This document shows, piece by piece, positions 1 to 9,500 of a stretch of DNA of 48,546 nt. The DNA is from an uncultured Bacteroidales bacterium. Lineage in GTDB: Bacteria; Bacteroidota; Bacteroidia; Bacteroidales; P3. The position numbers and the translations under genes were made by a program. The stretch is taken from assembly GCA_947168515.1 (NCBI GenBank), contig CAMVMF010000021.1, positions 1 to 48,546 on the forward strand, read 5' to 3'. Positions within the stretch are counted from its first letter, which is position 1, and every line of letters starts with the position of its first letter. Below the pieces are notes generated by a model. That model was not told the origin of the DNA, made no database searches, and saw only the letters and a program-made list of their open reading frames with translations.

Positions 1-81
1 AAAAATTCTCAATTCTCAACTCTCAACTCTCAATTCTCACCTCCTGCCCCGCCCATCCTTTTAGTTTTTAGTTTTTAGTTT
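1..81. repeat. composite heptad/A-T repeat downstream of the glsB-like gene
   Basis: Seen: an array of the heptamer CTCAAYT, then a C-rich linker, then runs of TTTTAGTTTTTA and TTTTTACC. It abuts the stop codon of the acyltransferase gene at 82. Read on that gene's strand the order is A-rich block, G-rich linker, GAGTTGA heptads. The same composite in the same relative order recurs at many gene ends in this window. Confidence 0.85.
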
Positions 82-1227
82 TTACTTTTTACCTTTAAAA
101 GGCCGCAGTGCCTGGCGCCTTTCCTGGCGGATTTTTTTGCGCTGGGCGCGCAAGTCCTGCACAGCCTGCTGCTTCAGAAGCTTCAAACGCTTCAGCTCCT
201 CGCGCTCGTCATCGTCAATCTGTTTCCACCAAGGCAGCATCTTCATATTGATGCGGAACAGATGGGGGCGGTCAAAGACACGGTTCTTCGTGTCGTATGA
301 CTCCATATAGCGGGCCCTCTTCTCGGGGATGATTTCCTTGATGGCCACCAAGATGCCCGTCTCGTCGGTATTGCCAAAGTCCTTGTTGATGGCCGTGCCA
401 AAGCAGCGCATAGAGGGCGACAGGGAGATGTAAGCGTTGATCATCGGCGGCACCACGCTGCCCAAAGCGCGCACGCTGTGGGTCAAGATCTGGAAATCCT
501 CCTTATAGTTTTTACCGTCGAACAGCTCCTTCAGCTCCTGTTCATCCATGGTGATGGGCATCGTCTCAAAGGGTTGGACCAGACCGTCGGGGTCGGGGAA
601 ACGTTTGAGCATAAAATAGCGCACCAAGTCCTTGGCGCGGCTGTTCATCTGGGGATACATCGTAATCTTACCGAAGAAATAACGCGTTTCGGGTATTTCG
701 AGAGCAATGGCCCCCAACCCGTCCCACAGGTTGTCCAACGAGTAAAGCCCCTTGCGCAAATTGTTGCTCGGCTGGTACTCGGGTTGCACAAAGGCACGGC
801 CCAGTTCCACCGTATAAGGGAGGTAGTTGCTGACGAAATCGTCGGAATAACTGAACAGCTCAGCAGTGGGTGTCACAAAGGCACCATTTGCATCGCGCAT
901 CATGTTGCTGCCATGCAGAAAGCGGTAGCCGCCCACAATCTCCTCGTCCACAGGATTCCACACAAAGAGCTGCTTGAAACAATAAGGCTCCGGCAACGTG
1001 TCGAACTCATCAATGTCGCAGTCCTTGCCCGTGCCACCACCGTCGAGGGCATAGCTCAACTCCCGCAAACGGCCTATCTCGCGCATGATGTTGGGCGAAA
1101 GATGCGCCGTGGTGATATAAATCTCATTGTTCCCGCAATTGGTCTTGCGGAGAAAATGCTTGTGTTTCAATTCCGTGCGAATCAAGTCGCGGGGCACTTT
1201 CGCAGTCACGTAAGATACGTCTACCAT
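82..1227 (-). CDS. glsB: GNAT-type N-acyltransferase, GlsB-like (glycine lipid synthesis)
   Basis: A 381-aa protein of the OlsB-like/hemolysin-related GNAT acyltransferase family. In Bacteroides the homologous enzyme GlsB transfers an acyl group, probably from acyl-ACP, to the amino group of glycine, the first step of glycine-lipid (commendamide) synthesis. The family assignment rests on the N-terminal half: a cysteine-rich stretch near residues 70-83, then QLFVWNP and the GGYRFLHG motif near residues 99-106, which fits the GNAT fold. The C-terminal ~40 residues are strongly basic and look helical, a plausible membrane-surface contact. The gene starts 6 bp after the stop of the upstream phospholipid-type acyltransferase, so the two form an operon, as expected for a GlsA/GlsB pair. 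Family and operon are seen in the sequence; the glycine substrate is inferred from Bacteroides and could be another amino acid such as ornithine. Confidence 0.75.
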   Translation of the reverse strand: MVDVSYVTAKVPRDLIRTELKHKHFLRKTNCGNNEIYITTAHLSPNIMREIGRLRELSYALDGGGTGKDCDIDEFDTLPEPYCFKQLFVWNPVDEEIVGGYRFLHGSNMMRDANGAFVTPTAELFSYSDDFVSNYLPYTVELGRAFVQPEYQPSNNLRKGLYSLDNLWDGLGAIALEIPETRYFFGKITMYPQMNSRAKDLVRYFMLKRFPDPDGLVQPFETMPITMDEQELKELFDGKNYKEDFQILTHSVRALGSVVPPMINAYISLSPSMRCFGTAINKDFGNTDETGILVAIKEIIPEKRARYMESYDTKNRVFDRPHLFRINMKMLPWWKQIDDDEREELKRLKLLKQQAVQDLRAQRKKIRQERRQALRPFKGKK

Positions 1228-1233
1228 AATCCT

Positions 1234-2106
1234 TTAATATATAAATTCAGCCGTTGGGTCCTCCTTTAGGCGGTAAATATAGTCCTGCACCATCTGGGCC
1301 CACTCCTTGGGGCTGTGGCGCTTGTCGAAGGCAGTGTATGGAATTGGCTTGCCGACAATCAGCCTCAGCGTTTTGCCACATTGGGCGAACATCTCGGCGG
1401 GCAGCAGGGCCATTTCGAAATTGAACCTTATGCCCAGACGCTCGCGCAGACGGGCCAGCCTGTAGAACCTAGGGCGGTTCTGGGCATCGAAGAAGAAAGG
1501 CACCACGTCGCGCCGGTACTTCACAGCCTTCTTGATGAAAGTGGGCTTCCACTCCAGGTCGTGGATGGTGCCGTCGGCACGCTTGCGCGAGCAGAGGCCT
1601 GCCGGGAAATACAACAGCGCATTCCTGTCGGCAAAGGCATCCTCCAAGGTGCTGGCGTTGGCGGCATTGCGGTGCACCTTGTCAATCGGTACGAACAGAG
1701 GGGCCAGGCCGGGGATGTACAGCAGGAAATCGTTCACCGGAAACTTAATGTCCGTGCGGTAGGGGCCGATGGCACGCATAAGTGCCAACCCGTCGGGACC
1801 ACCCAGGGGGTGGTTGCCGGCAATAATGGGGAAACCCTCGCGCGGAAGATTCTCTGCGCCCACCACATCCACCTTCATATCCAAGCCATCGGGGCGAGGA
1901 GAATCCAAAAGGGCACAAACAAAGTCCATGCCGAACCTCTCCCTATGCACATAAATGCAATGGTTGATCTCGTCCAGGTGCAGCAACCGCTCCACCCAGT
2001 GGGTCAACCAGCCCGGCAACTTAACTCCCTTCGCTGCCAAAACCCTCTGAATGTCTATATGTTTAGGCGTAATCGAAGCAGGATCCATGTGGTTCAATTC
2101 TTCCAT
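1234..2106 (-). CDS. glsA: lysophospholipid-type O-acyltransferase, GlsA-like
   Basis: A 290-aa acyltransferase of the PlsC/hemolysin-like superfamily. The active-site block NHPLGGPDG lies at residues 98-106: His99 with Asp105 is the expected catalytic pair, with the five-residue spacing I associate with this hemolysin-like subfamily. A second block, LYFPAGLCSRK near 165-175, corresponds to the acceptor-binding motif. In Bacteroides the partner GlsA adds a second fatty acid to the hydroxyl of the N-acylated glycine product; I infer the same role from the adjacent GlsB-like gene. It is the first gene of the operon, and a -7 promoter motif lies 23 bp upstream of its ATG. There is no signal peptide, so a cytosolic or peripheral-membrane location is expected. 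A general 1-acylglycerol-phosphate acyltransferase role is the main alternative. Confidence 0.75.
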   Translation of the reverse strand: MEELNHMDPASITPKHIDIQRVLAAKGVKLPGWLTHWVERLLHLDEINHCIYVHRERFGMDFVCALLDSPRPDGLDMKVDVVGAENLPREGFPIIAGNHPLGGPDGLALMRAIGPYRTDIKFPVNDFLLYIPGLAPLFVPIDKVHRNAANASTLEDAFADRNALLYFPAGLCSRKRADGTIHDLEWKPTFIKKAVKYRRDVVPFFFDAQNRPRFYRLARLRERLGIRFNFEMALLPAEMFAQCGKTLRLIVGKPIPYTAFDKRHSPKEWAQMVQDYIYRLKEDPTAEFIY

Positions 2107-2128
2107 CTGACACTATTATTCGAATTTG

Positions 2129-2136
2129 CAAAGATA
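2129..2136 (-). promoter_or_regulatory. Bacteroidota -7 promoter element for the gls-like operon
   Basis: On the minus strand this reads TATCTTTG, a match to the Bacteroidota -7 consensus TAnnTTTG, 23 bp before the ATG at 2106. No convincing -33 TTTG is visible; the upstream sequence is a T-rich tract. Confidence 0.6.
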
Positions 2137-2164
2137 CAAAAAAAAACCAATATAATAACAATTA

Positions 2165-2394
2165 GGGATTTCTATTAATAACTTTTGAACACGAATTGCA
2201 CGAATCTAACGTTTTCGTTAAGCCGAACGCAGAGGGCAAATCACGAAGTGTTTGCACTATGCTGAGGCGAGAAAACGACTCATGAAATGGAACGTTTTCG
2301 TTAAGCCGAATGCAGAGGGCAAATCACGAAGTGTTTGCACTATGCTGAGGCGAGAAAACGTCTGTTGAAAACAAACGAATTTTTAGAAGACCCC
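2165..2394 (-). repeat. MITE-like element, family R1, copy A (duplicated core)
   Basis: Degenerate terminal inverted repeats (GGGATTTCTA at the left, TAGAAGACCCC at the right) enclose two tandem copies of a core that elsewhere occurs once. Each core runs from AACGTTTTCG to CGAGAAAACG and carries the imperfect hairpin GCAAATCAC-GAA-GTGTTTGC. The orientation is opposite to copies B-G. With the terminator and an A-rich repeat it fills the 589-bp gap 2107-2695; no gene is seen there. Confidence 0.75.
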
Positions 2395-2395
2395 T

Positions 2396-2440
2396 GAAAA
2401 GTTAAAGTAAAAAGTAAAAGGTAAAAACTAAAAGGTATAG
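2396..2440. repeat. A-rich block of the composite repeat
   Basis: AAAGTAAAAAGTAAAAGG-type units followed by AAAAACTAAAAGG, without the heptad part. It directly follows R1 copy A. Confidence 0.7.
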
Positions 2441-2594
2441 GCCGGTTAATAGATGACGGGGTGAGAGCTGAACCAGTTAATAATCAACATTTACTATCTT
2501 TTAATTTAGTGTTTTTCGTGTTTTTAGATGTTCCATAAAATCAAAAAACAACCCCTAGGGCCATTACCAAACCACCCCTCCTCCACCAATCCAC

Positions 2595-2651
2595 CAAAAG
2601 ACAAAACCAAGAGAGACGGACCCCTCCTTTGCAGAAGAATCCGTCTCTCTT
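2595..2651 (-). terminator. intrinsic terminator of the first hsp20 gene
   Basis: Two perfect 11-bp arms, 2610-2620 and 2640-2650 (AGAGAGACGGA and TCCGTCTCTCT), form a hairpin. On the minus strand it is followed by a T-rich stretch (TGGTTTTGTCTTTT). It lies 45 bp after the hsp20 stop codon. Confidence 0.8.
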
Positions 2652-2695
2652 TCCGTTGCCGCCAGCGGGGCAACTCTACCGAATATGGACGTCAG

Positions 2696-3139
2696 TTACT
2701 TGATTTCAATGCTCTTACCCATGGCACGTTTCTCCTCCTCGGTGAACTTAGGCAGCACGATGCTCAAGATGCCGTTGATGACCGTGGCGCTGATGCCGTC
2801 GCGTTTGACGTTTTCGGGCATGCGCAGCAGCTGTTTGAACTGCAGCTGGCCGAACTCGTGGCGCAGGAAATGGCGGCTCTCCTTCTTCTCCTCATCCTTT
2901 TTCTCGCTCTCCACCATCTCAATCACCAGGTTGTCATCGCTATCGATGCTCAGGTTCAAATCCTCCTTGGCCAGACCCGGCACACAAAGCTCAATCTCGT
3001 AGTTCTCATTGCTTTCGCTCACATTCATCTTAGGCATGGTGCCTTGTACCTCAGTGCTGCAATTGTTCCAGTTGTCCCAGTTAAGAAGTTCGTTGAACAG
3101 AGTGGGCATCAAATCGGGGTTTCTTTTTACGAGTAACAT
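2696..3139 (-). CDS. Hsp20/alpha-crystallin small heat-shock protein (paralogue 1)
   Basis: A 147-aa small heat-shock protein, an ATP-independent holdase that binds unfolding proteins in the cytosol. After an N-terminal arm (MLLVKRNPDLMPTLFNEL) come the alpha-crystallin beta strands: PKMNVSESNENYEIELCVPG near 35-55, the FLRHEFGQLQFKQLLRMPENV block, and the late motif GILSIVLPK. The family's usual short I-x-I/V tail is present only loosely (KSIEIK). It is clearly paralogous to the protein at 20545-20970, including an almost identical first 25 residues and a related 5' leader. It is a single-gene unit with its own terminator and a sigma-54-like promoter upstream. Family assignment is secure. 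Confidence 0.93.
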   Translation of the reverse strand: MLLVKRNPDLMPTLFNELLNWDNWNNCSTEVQGTMPKMNVSESNENYEIELCVPGLAKEDLNLSIDSDDNLVIEMVESEKKDEEKKESRHFLRHEFGQLQFKQLLRMPENVKRDGISATVINGILSIVLPKFTEEEKRAMGKSIEIK

Positions 3140-3226
3140 AATTTTAATCTCCTATTTTTTAATTGTTTATTATCTATTTTGTTTAACTTTCCGTCTGTCT
3201 TTCTCATCGGCAGACACCCCTAATAA

Positions 3227-3242
3227 ATCAATCCCAATGCCA
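3227..3242 (-). promoter_or_regulatory. sigma-54-like (-24/-12) promoter of hsp20 paralogue 1
   Basis: On the minus strand the sequence is TGGCAT-TGGGA-TTGAT. It fits the RpoN pattern TGGCAC-N5-TTGCW except that the -12 GC is GA. It lies 88 bp upstream of the ATG and is followed by GGTGTCTGCCGA, which also follows the better match upstream of the paralogue at 20451-20466. That shared arrangement supports function. Confidence 0.5.
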
Positions 3243-3331
3243 GAAACAGAATCATGTCAAAATTTCCGAAATAGCCACAATTTCCACTATTTTACACTGA
3301 CAAAATTTCAGTCCCATACATCCACCATCCT

Positions 3332-3396
3332 AAACTCTCAACTCTCAACTCTTAACTATCAACTATCAACTCTCAATTCTCAACTCTCAATTCTCA
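3332..3396. repeat. (CTCAAYT)n heptad array upstream of the A2M-like gene
   Basis: About nine heptamers of CTCAACT/CTCAATT with some TATCAACT variants. It lies just before the promoter of the downstream gene and lacks the A-rich half of the composite. With the two promoters it accounts for most of the gap 3140-3579. Confidence 0.8.
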
Positions 3397-3405
3397 AAAA
3401 AGTTG

Positions 3406-3413
3406 TATATTTG
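3406..3413 (+). promoter_or_regulatory. -7 promoter element upstream of the A2M-like gene
   Basis: TATATTTG followed by C matches the Bacteroidota -7 consensus TAnnTTTG. It implies a leader of about 160 nt before the ATG at 3580. The -33 region is occupied by the heptad array and shows no clear TTTG. Confidence 0.5.
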
Positions 3414-3579
3414 CAGCATCATTGCAACAAGGGCAAATATACTAACTAAAACGATATAAGGAGTTTATAATTTAATTCACCAGATTGTTTTAGTTAGGGC
3501 CATTAGACCAACGTGGACACGATGTGTCAAATTCAAAGATGCATAATGGAGTCAAACAATTAATTATTAATACACTACT

Positions 3580-6500
3580 ATGATGAAAAAGACCTTATTC
3601 TTATTACTACTTGTCGCCTTGGCACTTGGGGCTTCGGCCCAAAGCAAAATCAATTGGAACCGTCTGGACACGTTGATTGGCACGTATCGCTATGCCACGG
3701 CCTACCCCTTGGCCCAGCAGGCCTACCAGCAGCAGTTGGCCTCGGGCAGCGGGATTGAGCAGCTGACGGCAGCCCTCTACCTGAACACGCTGGACTACGC
3801 CTACAACAGCCACTCCACCGATTCGTCCATCATGCGCTGGAGCTACCTAGCCCGCAAGTTGCAGGGGGTGGATCGCGCCGTAGCCTACGCCTTTCTCTTC
3901 CAGTCATATAGCGAGGTTTTCACACACTACAACTACTGGAACAAAAGCACAAAGCCCTCCGACGACCCCAAGCTGCCCATGACCTCCTGGCACCATCAGC
4001 GCATGGAGGACACGCTGACCATGTGCGCCGACAGCGTGCTGGCCTATGCCGAAGCTTTGCGCCGTGCAGACCCCGAGCCATACATCCGCCTCTTTGCAGC
4101 CGACAGCAACGCCCTCTTCACCCTCGACAACACCCTGCTGAACATTGCCGTGCAGACCCTGATGGATGCCATTGCCAAGTTTCCCTCTGGTGAAATGACC
4201 CTCTACAGCACCTTCGAGCCCCTGCCGCTCTTTGTCGCCCGAGTCGAGCAGGCCGACACGATGCCGCCTTTCCCCCAGTCCTTATACTACCGCATTGCAC
4301 GGTGCTACGTCGGCCGGTCGGCCGACGAGGCCTGCTGGATTGACCTGCAGCGATTCGCTCCCTACCAAAACTTCGACCGCACCTACCACTACTACCTGCC
4401 GCTGCTGAAGACCGACGAGATGAAGGCCCTGCTGATGATGATGCGGGCCAAGGCCTTCTACTTTGCCGACAGCCTGGTGGCGGCCGAGAACGCCTGTCTG
4501 GAAGTGGAGCAACGGCTCCCCCACACCTATGGCGCCGACCAGTGCCGGGTGCTAAGACGCGAAATATGCCGTCCTCAATTCTCCATAGAGCACGCCAATG
4601 TGGCCTCCTCCAAGCGCAACCGGCTGGCCCTCGTCAAGGCCTGCAACACACGGCTGCTGCACTTCCGCTTGTTGCCCTACACCCCTATCACCGAGGACCC
4701 AGTCAGCCGCGACTCCCTCATGAGCCTCACCCCCATCAAAGAGTGGCAGCAGGAGCTGCCCGACCCGGGCGACCACCGCAGCCACCCCTATCTGGTGCCC
4801 CTGCCATCCGTGGAACAAGGGGCCTACAGGCTGCTGGCCTACACCGACAGTGTCTTCAGCCAAAGCCTGTACAAGTCGAGCGACGCCGTCTTTATCAACC
4901 ACAACACCCCTTCCAAAGGACGCACCAACATTATGGGCTACTTGGTGGACCGCCAGTCGGGCCAGCCCTTGGCCGACAAGCGTGTCACACTCCATTCCTA
5001 CGGCATGTTTGGACACCAACGTAGCCGCCACACCTACACCAACGACCAGGGCCACTACAGCTTCAGCACCAGCCCACTGGGACGGAAATTACTCGACCCA
5101 GACCAACTGACTTCCGAAACCGACGGAGACCAATTTACCACAGCGGTTTGGGGATGGGACTTCGCATTCTCCAAGAATCAAAAAGAGCGCCTTGAAATTA
5201 TCATGACCGACCGGCCCATCTACCGCCTGGGCGACACGGTGCAGTTCTGCTGCCTGGCCTACACCGACCGCGCCACGGGCAAGGACTACATCCGCCACAA
5301 AAAGCCTGCCGCCGGAGTGCACCTGATGGCCACCTTTGGCAACTACGAAAACCAAGACACCCTCTACCTCACCACCGACAAGCATGGCCGCTGCTGGGGG
5401 CAATTTGTGATTCCGCGCGAGGGGCGCAACGGGAGATATCAGCTGGACGTGATATCGAAAGGCAAACACAGATACAACGGTTACCGATACATCCACGTGG
5501 AGGCCTACAAGCCGCCCCACTTCTTTGTGACGCTCTCGCCGAACAAGGAAGGTGCCGAAAGCGGCAGCCTGCGCCGTTTTGGCCAGCCGGTGACGGTCTA
5601 CGGCACCGTCAGCAGTTTCAGCGGTGCCCCCATGGATGGGGCCGAGGGCAGCTGGGAGGTCTCCTGCTCACAGCTGGAGGCCGCCGACCTGCGCGAGGAG
5701 TATACCTCCCACGACAGCCTGCGGGTGGGACCTGACGGCTGCTTCCAGTTCAGCTTTACGCCACGGCTGGAAGACTTCGGCGAGGCCGCCGAGGCCCAAC
5801 ACAAGAAAGGGCGCAAGGCCACCTTTGTCTATGAGGCCACCGTTCAAGTGACCGACGCCGACGGCGAGATGCAGATTGCAAGCCTGGCCTTCCACGTAAG
5901 CGAGGCCGACGGCTACTGCCAACTGGTCAGCGACGACCTAACCCAGCTGCGCTTTGCCTACAACGACTTCGACCACCACCCCCTTGCGGGCAAGGTGCGC
6001 GTGGAACTGCACCAGCTGCGCCAGCCCGACACCCTGCTCACTCTTGACCCCCTCATGAAGGAGAACCCCACCGCGCAATGGGTGGGCAGCAAGGAAGAAT
6101 TCCACCGGTTGTTCCCCTTCAGCGCCTACGACAGCGTGGAGGGTGACTGCCACCACTGGCCGGTGGCAGCCAAGTGGCTGGACCGCACCACAGACTCCCG
6201 CACATTGGACATCGGGCCACTGCCCTCGGGCCTCTACCGCATCACCTTCAGCACCCCCGACGGAAACCGGCACGACACCATTGTCAACTACGTGGCTCCT
6301 ACGGGCAGCGTCACTGGCACCGACCTGGTGTTTGTCCGCACACGACCCCTGCCCAATTGGGCAAATGGAATCCATTGCCATAAGGGCGACACGGTGCTGT
6401 TTGAGCTGGGCAGTCCCTATGGCAACCAGCCCCTCTACTACCACGTGTCGGTGGCCTCGCGGGTCATCAAGACGGGCATGATCACCCTCGACAGCAGCCA

Positions 6501-9500
6501 CCTCACCCACCTCACCATCCCCATACAGAAAGACTACGAAGCCGGCCTACAGATCTTGTTTTCCGCCGTGCGCGAAGGAGTCATTTTCGATCGCAGCTAC
6601 TACGTCCATGTCCTCCAGCCCAACCAGCACCTCAAGATATCCACCACCACCTTCCGCGACCGCACGCAACCCGGCCAGCACGAGCACATTGCCTTCCGCG
6701 TCAGCGGAACCGACTCAACAGGCCTCGCAGCCAACGTATGCCTTACCCTCTTCGACTCCGCCCTCAACCAGTACCGTCGGCTCAACTATGGCCTCAGCCT
6801 CTATTACCCCACCCCCATTTCCCGCCAACGAACGGAAGGCTCATTCTCACTGCTCGCCCATGTCACCAACTTCCACCTCGAGGCACAAGCCCAGCTGGCC
6901 AAGCCACAATTAGGCTTCAGCTTCTACAACCCTAAAAACTACTACAGACTCATTTCCTCCCACACACAGCACCAAAGGCTAAGAGGTTATGTCTACGACC
7001 AAAAGACCGGCGAGGAAATACCTTTTGCCAACGTGACCGCCATCTACCAAGGCGTGAGAATTGCCATAACCCAGACCGATTTGGACGGCTGCTTCTCCTT
7101 CGCCAGTCTTCCCGAGGGCGAATGCATCATCTCCATCTCCTCTTTGGGCTACATAACAAGCGGTGTCCAGGTCACCATCACCTCCACCCCCAAGGTGGTC
7201 GAACTCACCATCCAGCCCTCCGGCGTTGCGCTGCAAGAGATCCAAATCGCCGACAGCAAAATACCGACGATAGACATTGGAGCACCTGAAAGCGGTGCAT
7301 GGCTCTCCGTCGACGACATATGCTACATGCCGGGCACGTCGGAGGAATCCATTGTGGCCTCGGTGGGAGGCGTTGGCTATAGCGACGGGGGCAAGCGCTC
7401 CGGCGTGAATGTGCCTAAGGAGGCCATAGCCGAAGTCATAGTACCGCCCACCTTCACCTCCAGAGAAGCCCCCGTTCCTGAAAACCTGCGGCAGAACCTC
7501 TCCACCCTGGCCTTCTTTGCGCCAGCCCTGCGCACAGATGAGCAGGGCGAGGTGTCGGTCGAGTTCACCCTGCCCGACGCGCTCACCCGCTGGCAGCTGG
7601 CGGGCTTTGCCTGGACCGACCAGATGCAGACAGGGGCAATAGAGCGTTCCATCCTGGCACAGAAAGAGCTGATGGTGCAGCCCCTGATGCCCCGCTTCCT
7701 GCGGCAGGGCGACCACATGGTGCTGCCCGCCAAGGTGTCCAACCTCAGCGACAGCAGCCTCACCGTACAGGTGGGCTTCGAGATATCCGATGCCGACACC
7801 GCCCACCCCTCCCGCCGTCACCGCCACGACACCACCCTCACCCTCCGGCCCCACTGCTCCGTCACCGTCGGCACCCGCCTCTGGGTAGACGAGCAATGGA
7901 ATGCAGCGCAATACAAAGTCTTCGCCGTTCAAACCAACCCGTCTGGCAACCACCTCAGCGACGGCGAGCAGGGCCTGCTGCCGGTCCTCTCCAACCGCCA
8001 GCGGGTCACCTCCACCACCCTGCTCTACCTGCCCGGCGGTTCTGAAAGTCAGCCCGTCATGCGTTCCTACAGCATTCCCCTCAGTCTAAATGGCACCGAC
8101 TCACTCACCATGGCCTATTCCGCCAACCCCGCCGACTACGCCTTCCAAGCCCTGCCCCATTTTAAGCGCCACCTGATGCCGGGCAACATCTATCTGGCCA
8201 ACAGCATCTATGTAAACCAATTGGCCGCCCTCGTAGACTCCCTCACACCCCAGCAGCGTCAGCAAGCCCAACGTCGCAACCAACGCGACCTACGCGACCT
8301 GCTGCAAAGCCGGCAGCATTCACAAGGGGGTTGGAGCTGGATGCCCCAAGGAAAGCAGGCCAGCCGCTATGTCACCGAGACCGTGCTGCAACGCCTGGCC
8401 CTCTGCACCGATCGCGAGGAAGAGAGAAACAACAAGCAAGCCTTCAAGCGTGCGCTGAAATACATCGACCGCCAAGTGGTGGAGGCTTACCAGCGCCGCA
8501 CCGAGGGCAAGGACTACGCCAGCAGCCTCTCGCTCCTCTACACCCGCAGCCTCTACCTCCCCGCCTTCCCCATCGACAGCACCGACACCCTCACCCGCCA
8601 GGCCTACCTCTTCTACTACCAGCTGTACCGCATGCACGCTGATGCCGACATGCCGCTCCACGTCCGTGGACAGATGGCCCTGCTGATGCAACGCATGGGC
8701 GACACCGCCGATGCCGTCCGCCAGGCCATCCGCATCAAGGAAGCCGCCCACACCGACGAGAGCGAAGGCATGTACTGGACTGAGAACCGCTATGGCTACG
8801 GCTGGTATCAACGGCCCATAGAGACCGCCGCCCTGATGGTGGATGTCTTTGCCGACGTGCTGCACGACTGGACCTCGGTGGGCCGCATACAGCAGTGGAT
8901 TGTCGCCTCCAAGCAGGGCACCGTGTGGTCCTCCGACATGGCCACTGCCAGTGCCGTGCGCGCCCTCCTGCGGCAGCCGCAAGGCCTCGCCAAACCCGCG
9001 GGCGGCCGAGTCGATGCCCTTGTGAACGGCGCCCCCTTCCCCCTGCATAGCCAACCCGAACCCATCAAGGTTACGCCTGAAAACCAAGAGCTGCACCTGA
9101 ATTCCCAATTCTCAAATCCCAACTCTCAACTCTCAACTCTTAACTCTCAACTCTCAATTCAACTCATCTCCACCTCGCCCCTGCCCTCGTGGGGAGCCCT
9201 CTTCCACAGCCGCCTGCTGCCGCTGGACAGCATCGAAGCCGACAGCAGCGGCATCGCCCTGCGCAAGAGCATGAGCCGTGTGGCCTCCGACGGAAGCCTC
9301 CACCTCCTCACCCCCGACGACACCCTCCGCATTGGCCAGCGAGTGCGCATCCGCATCGACATCACCTGCCAGCACGACATGGACAACCTCGTGCTGACAG
9401 AACCCCGCGCCGCCGGGCTCGAACCCGTCAGCACCGCCAGCGGTTGGCGGTGGAACCAAGGCCTAAGCTACTACGTGGATGTGCGTGACGAAGGACTCAA

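Noticed and set aside
478..1269. 263-residue plus-strand ORF opposite the glsB-like gene
   Set aside because: Antisense shadow of a gene with clear family motifs and an operon partner.
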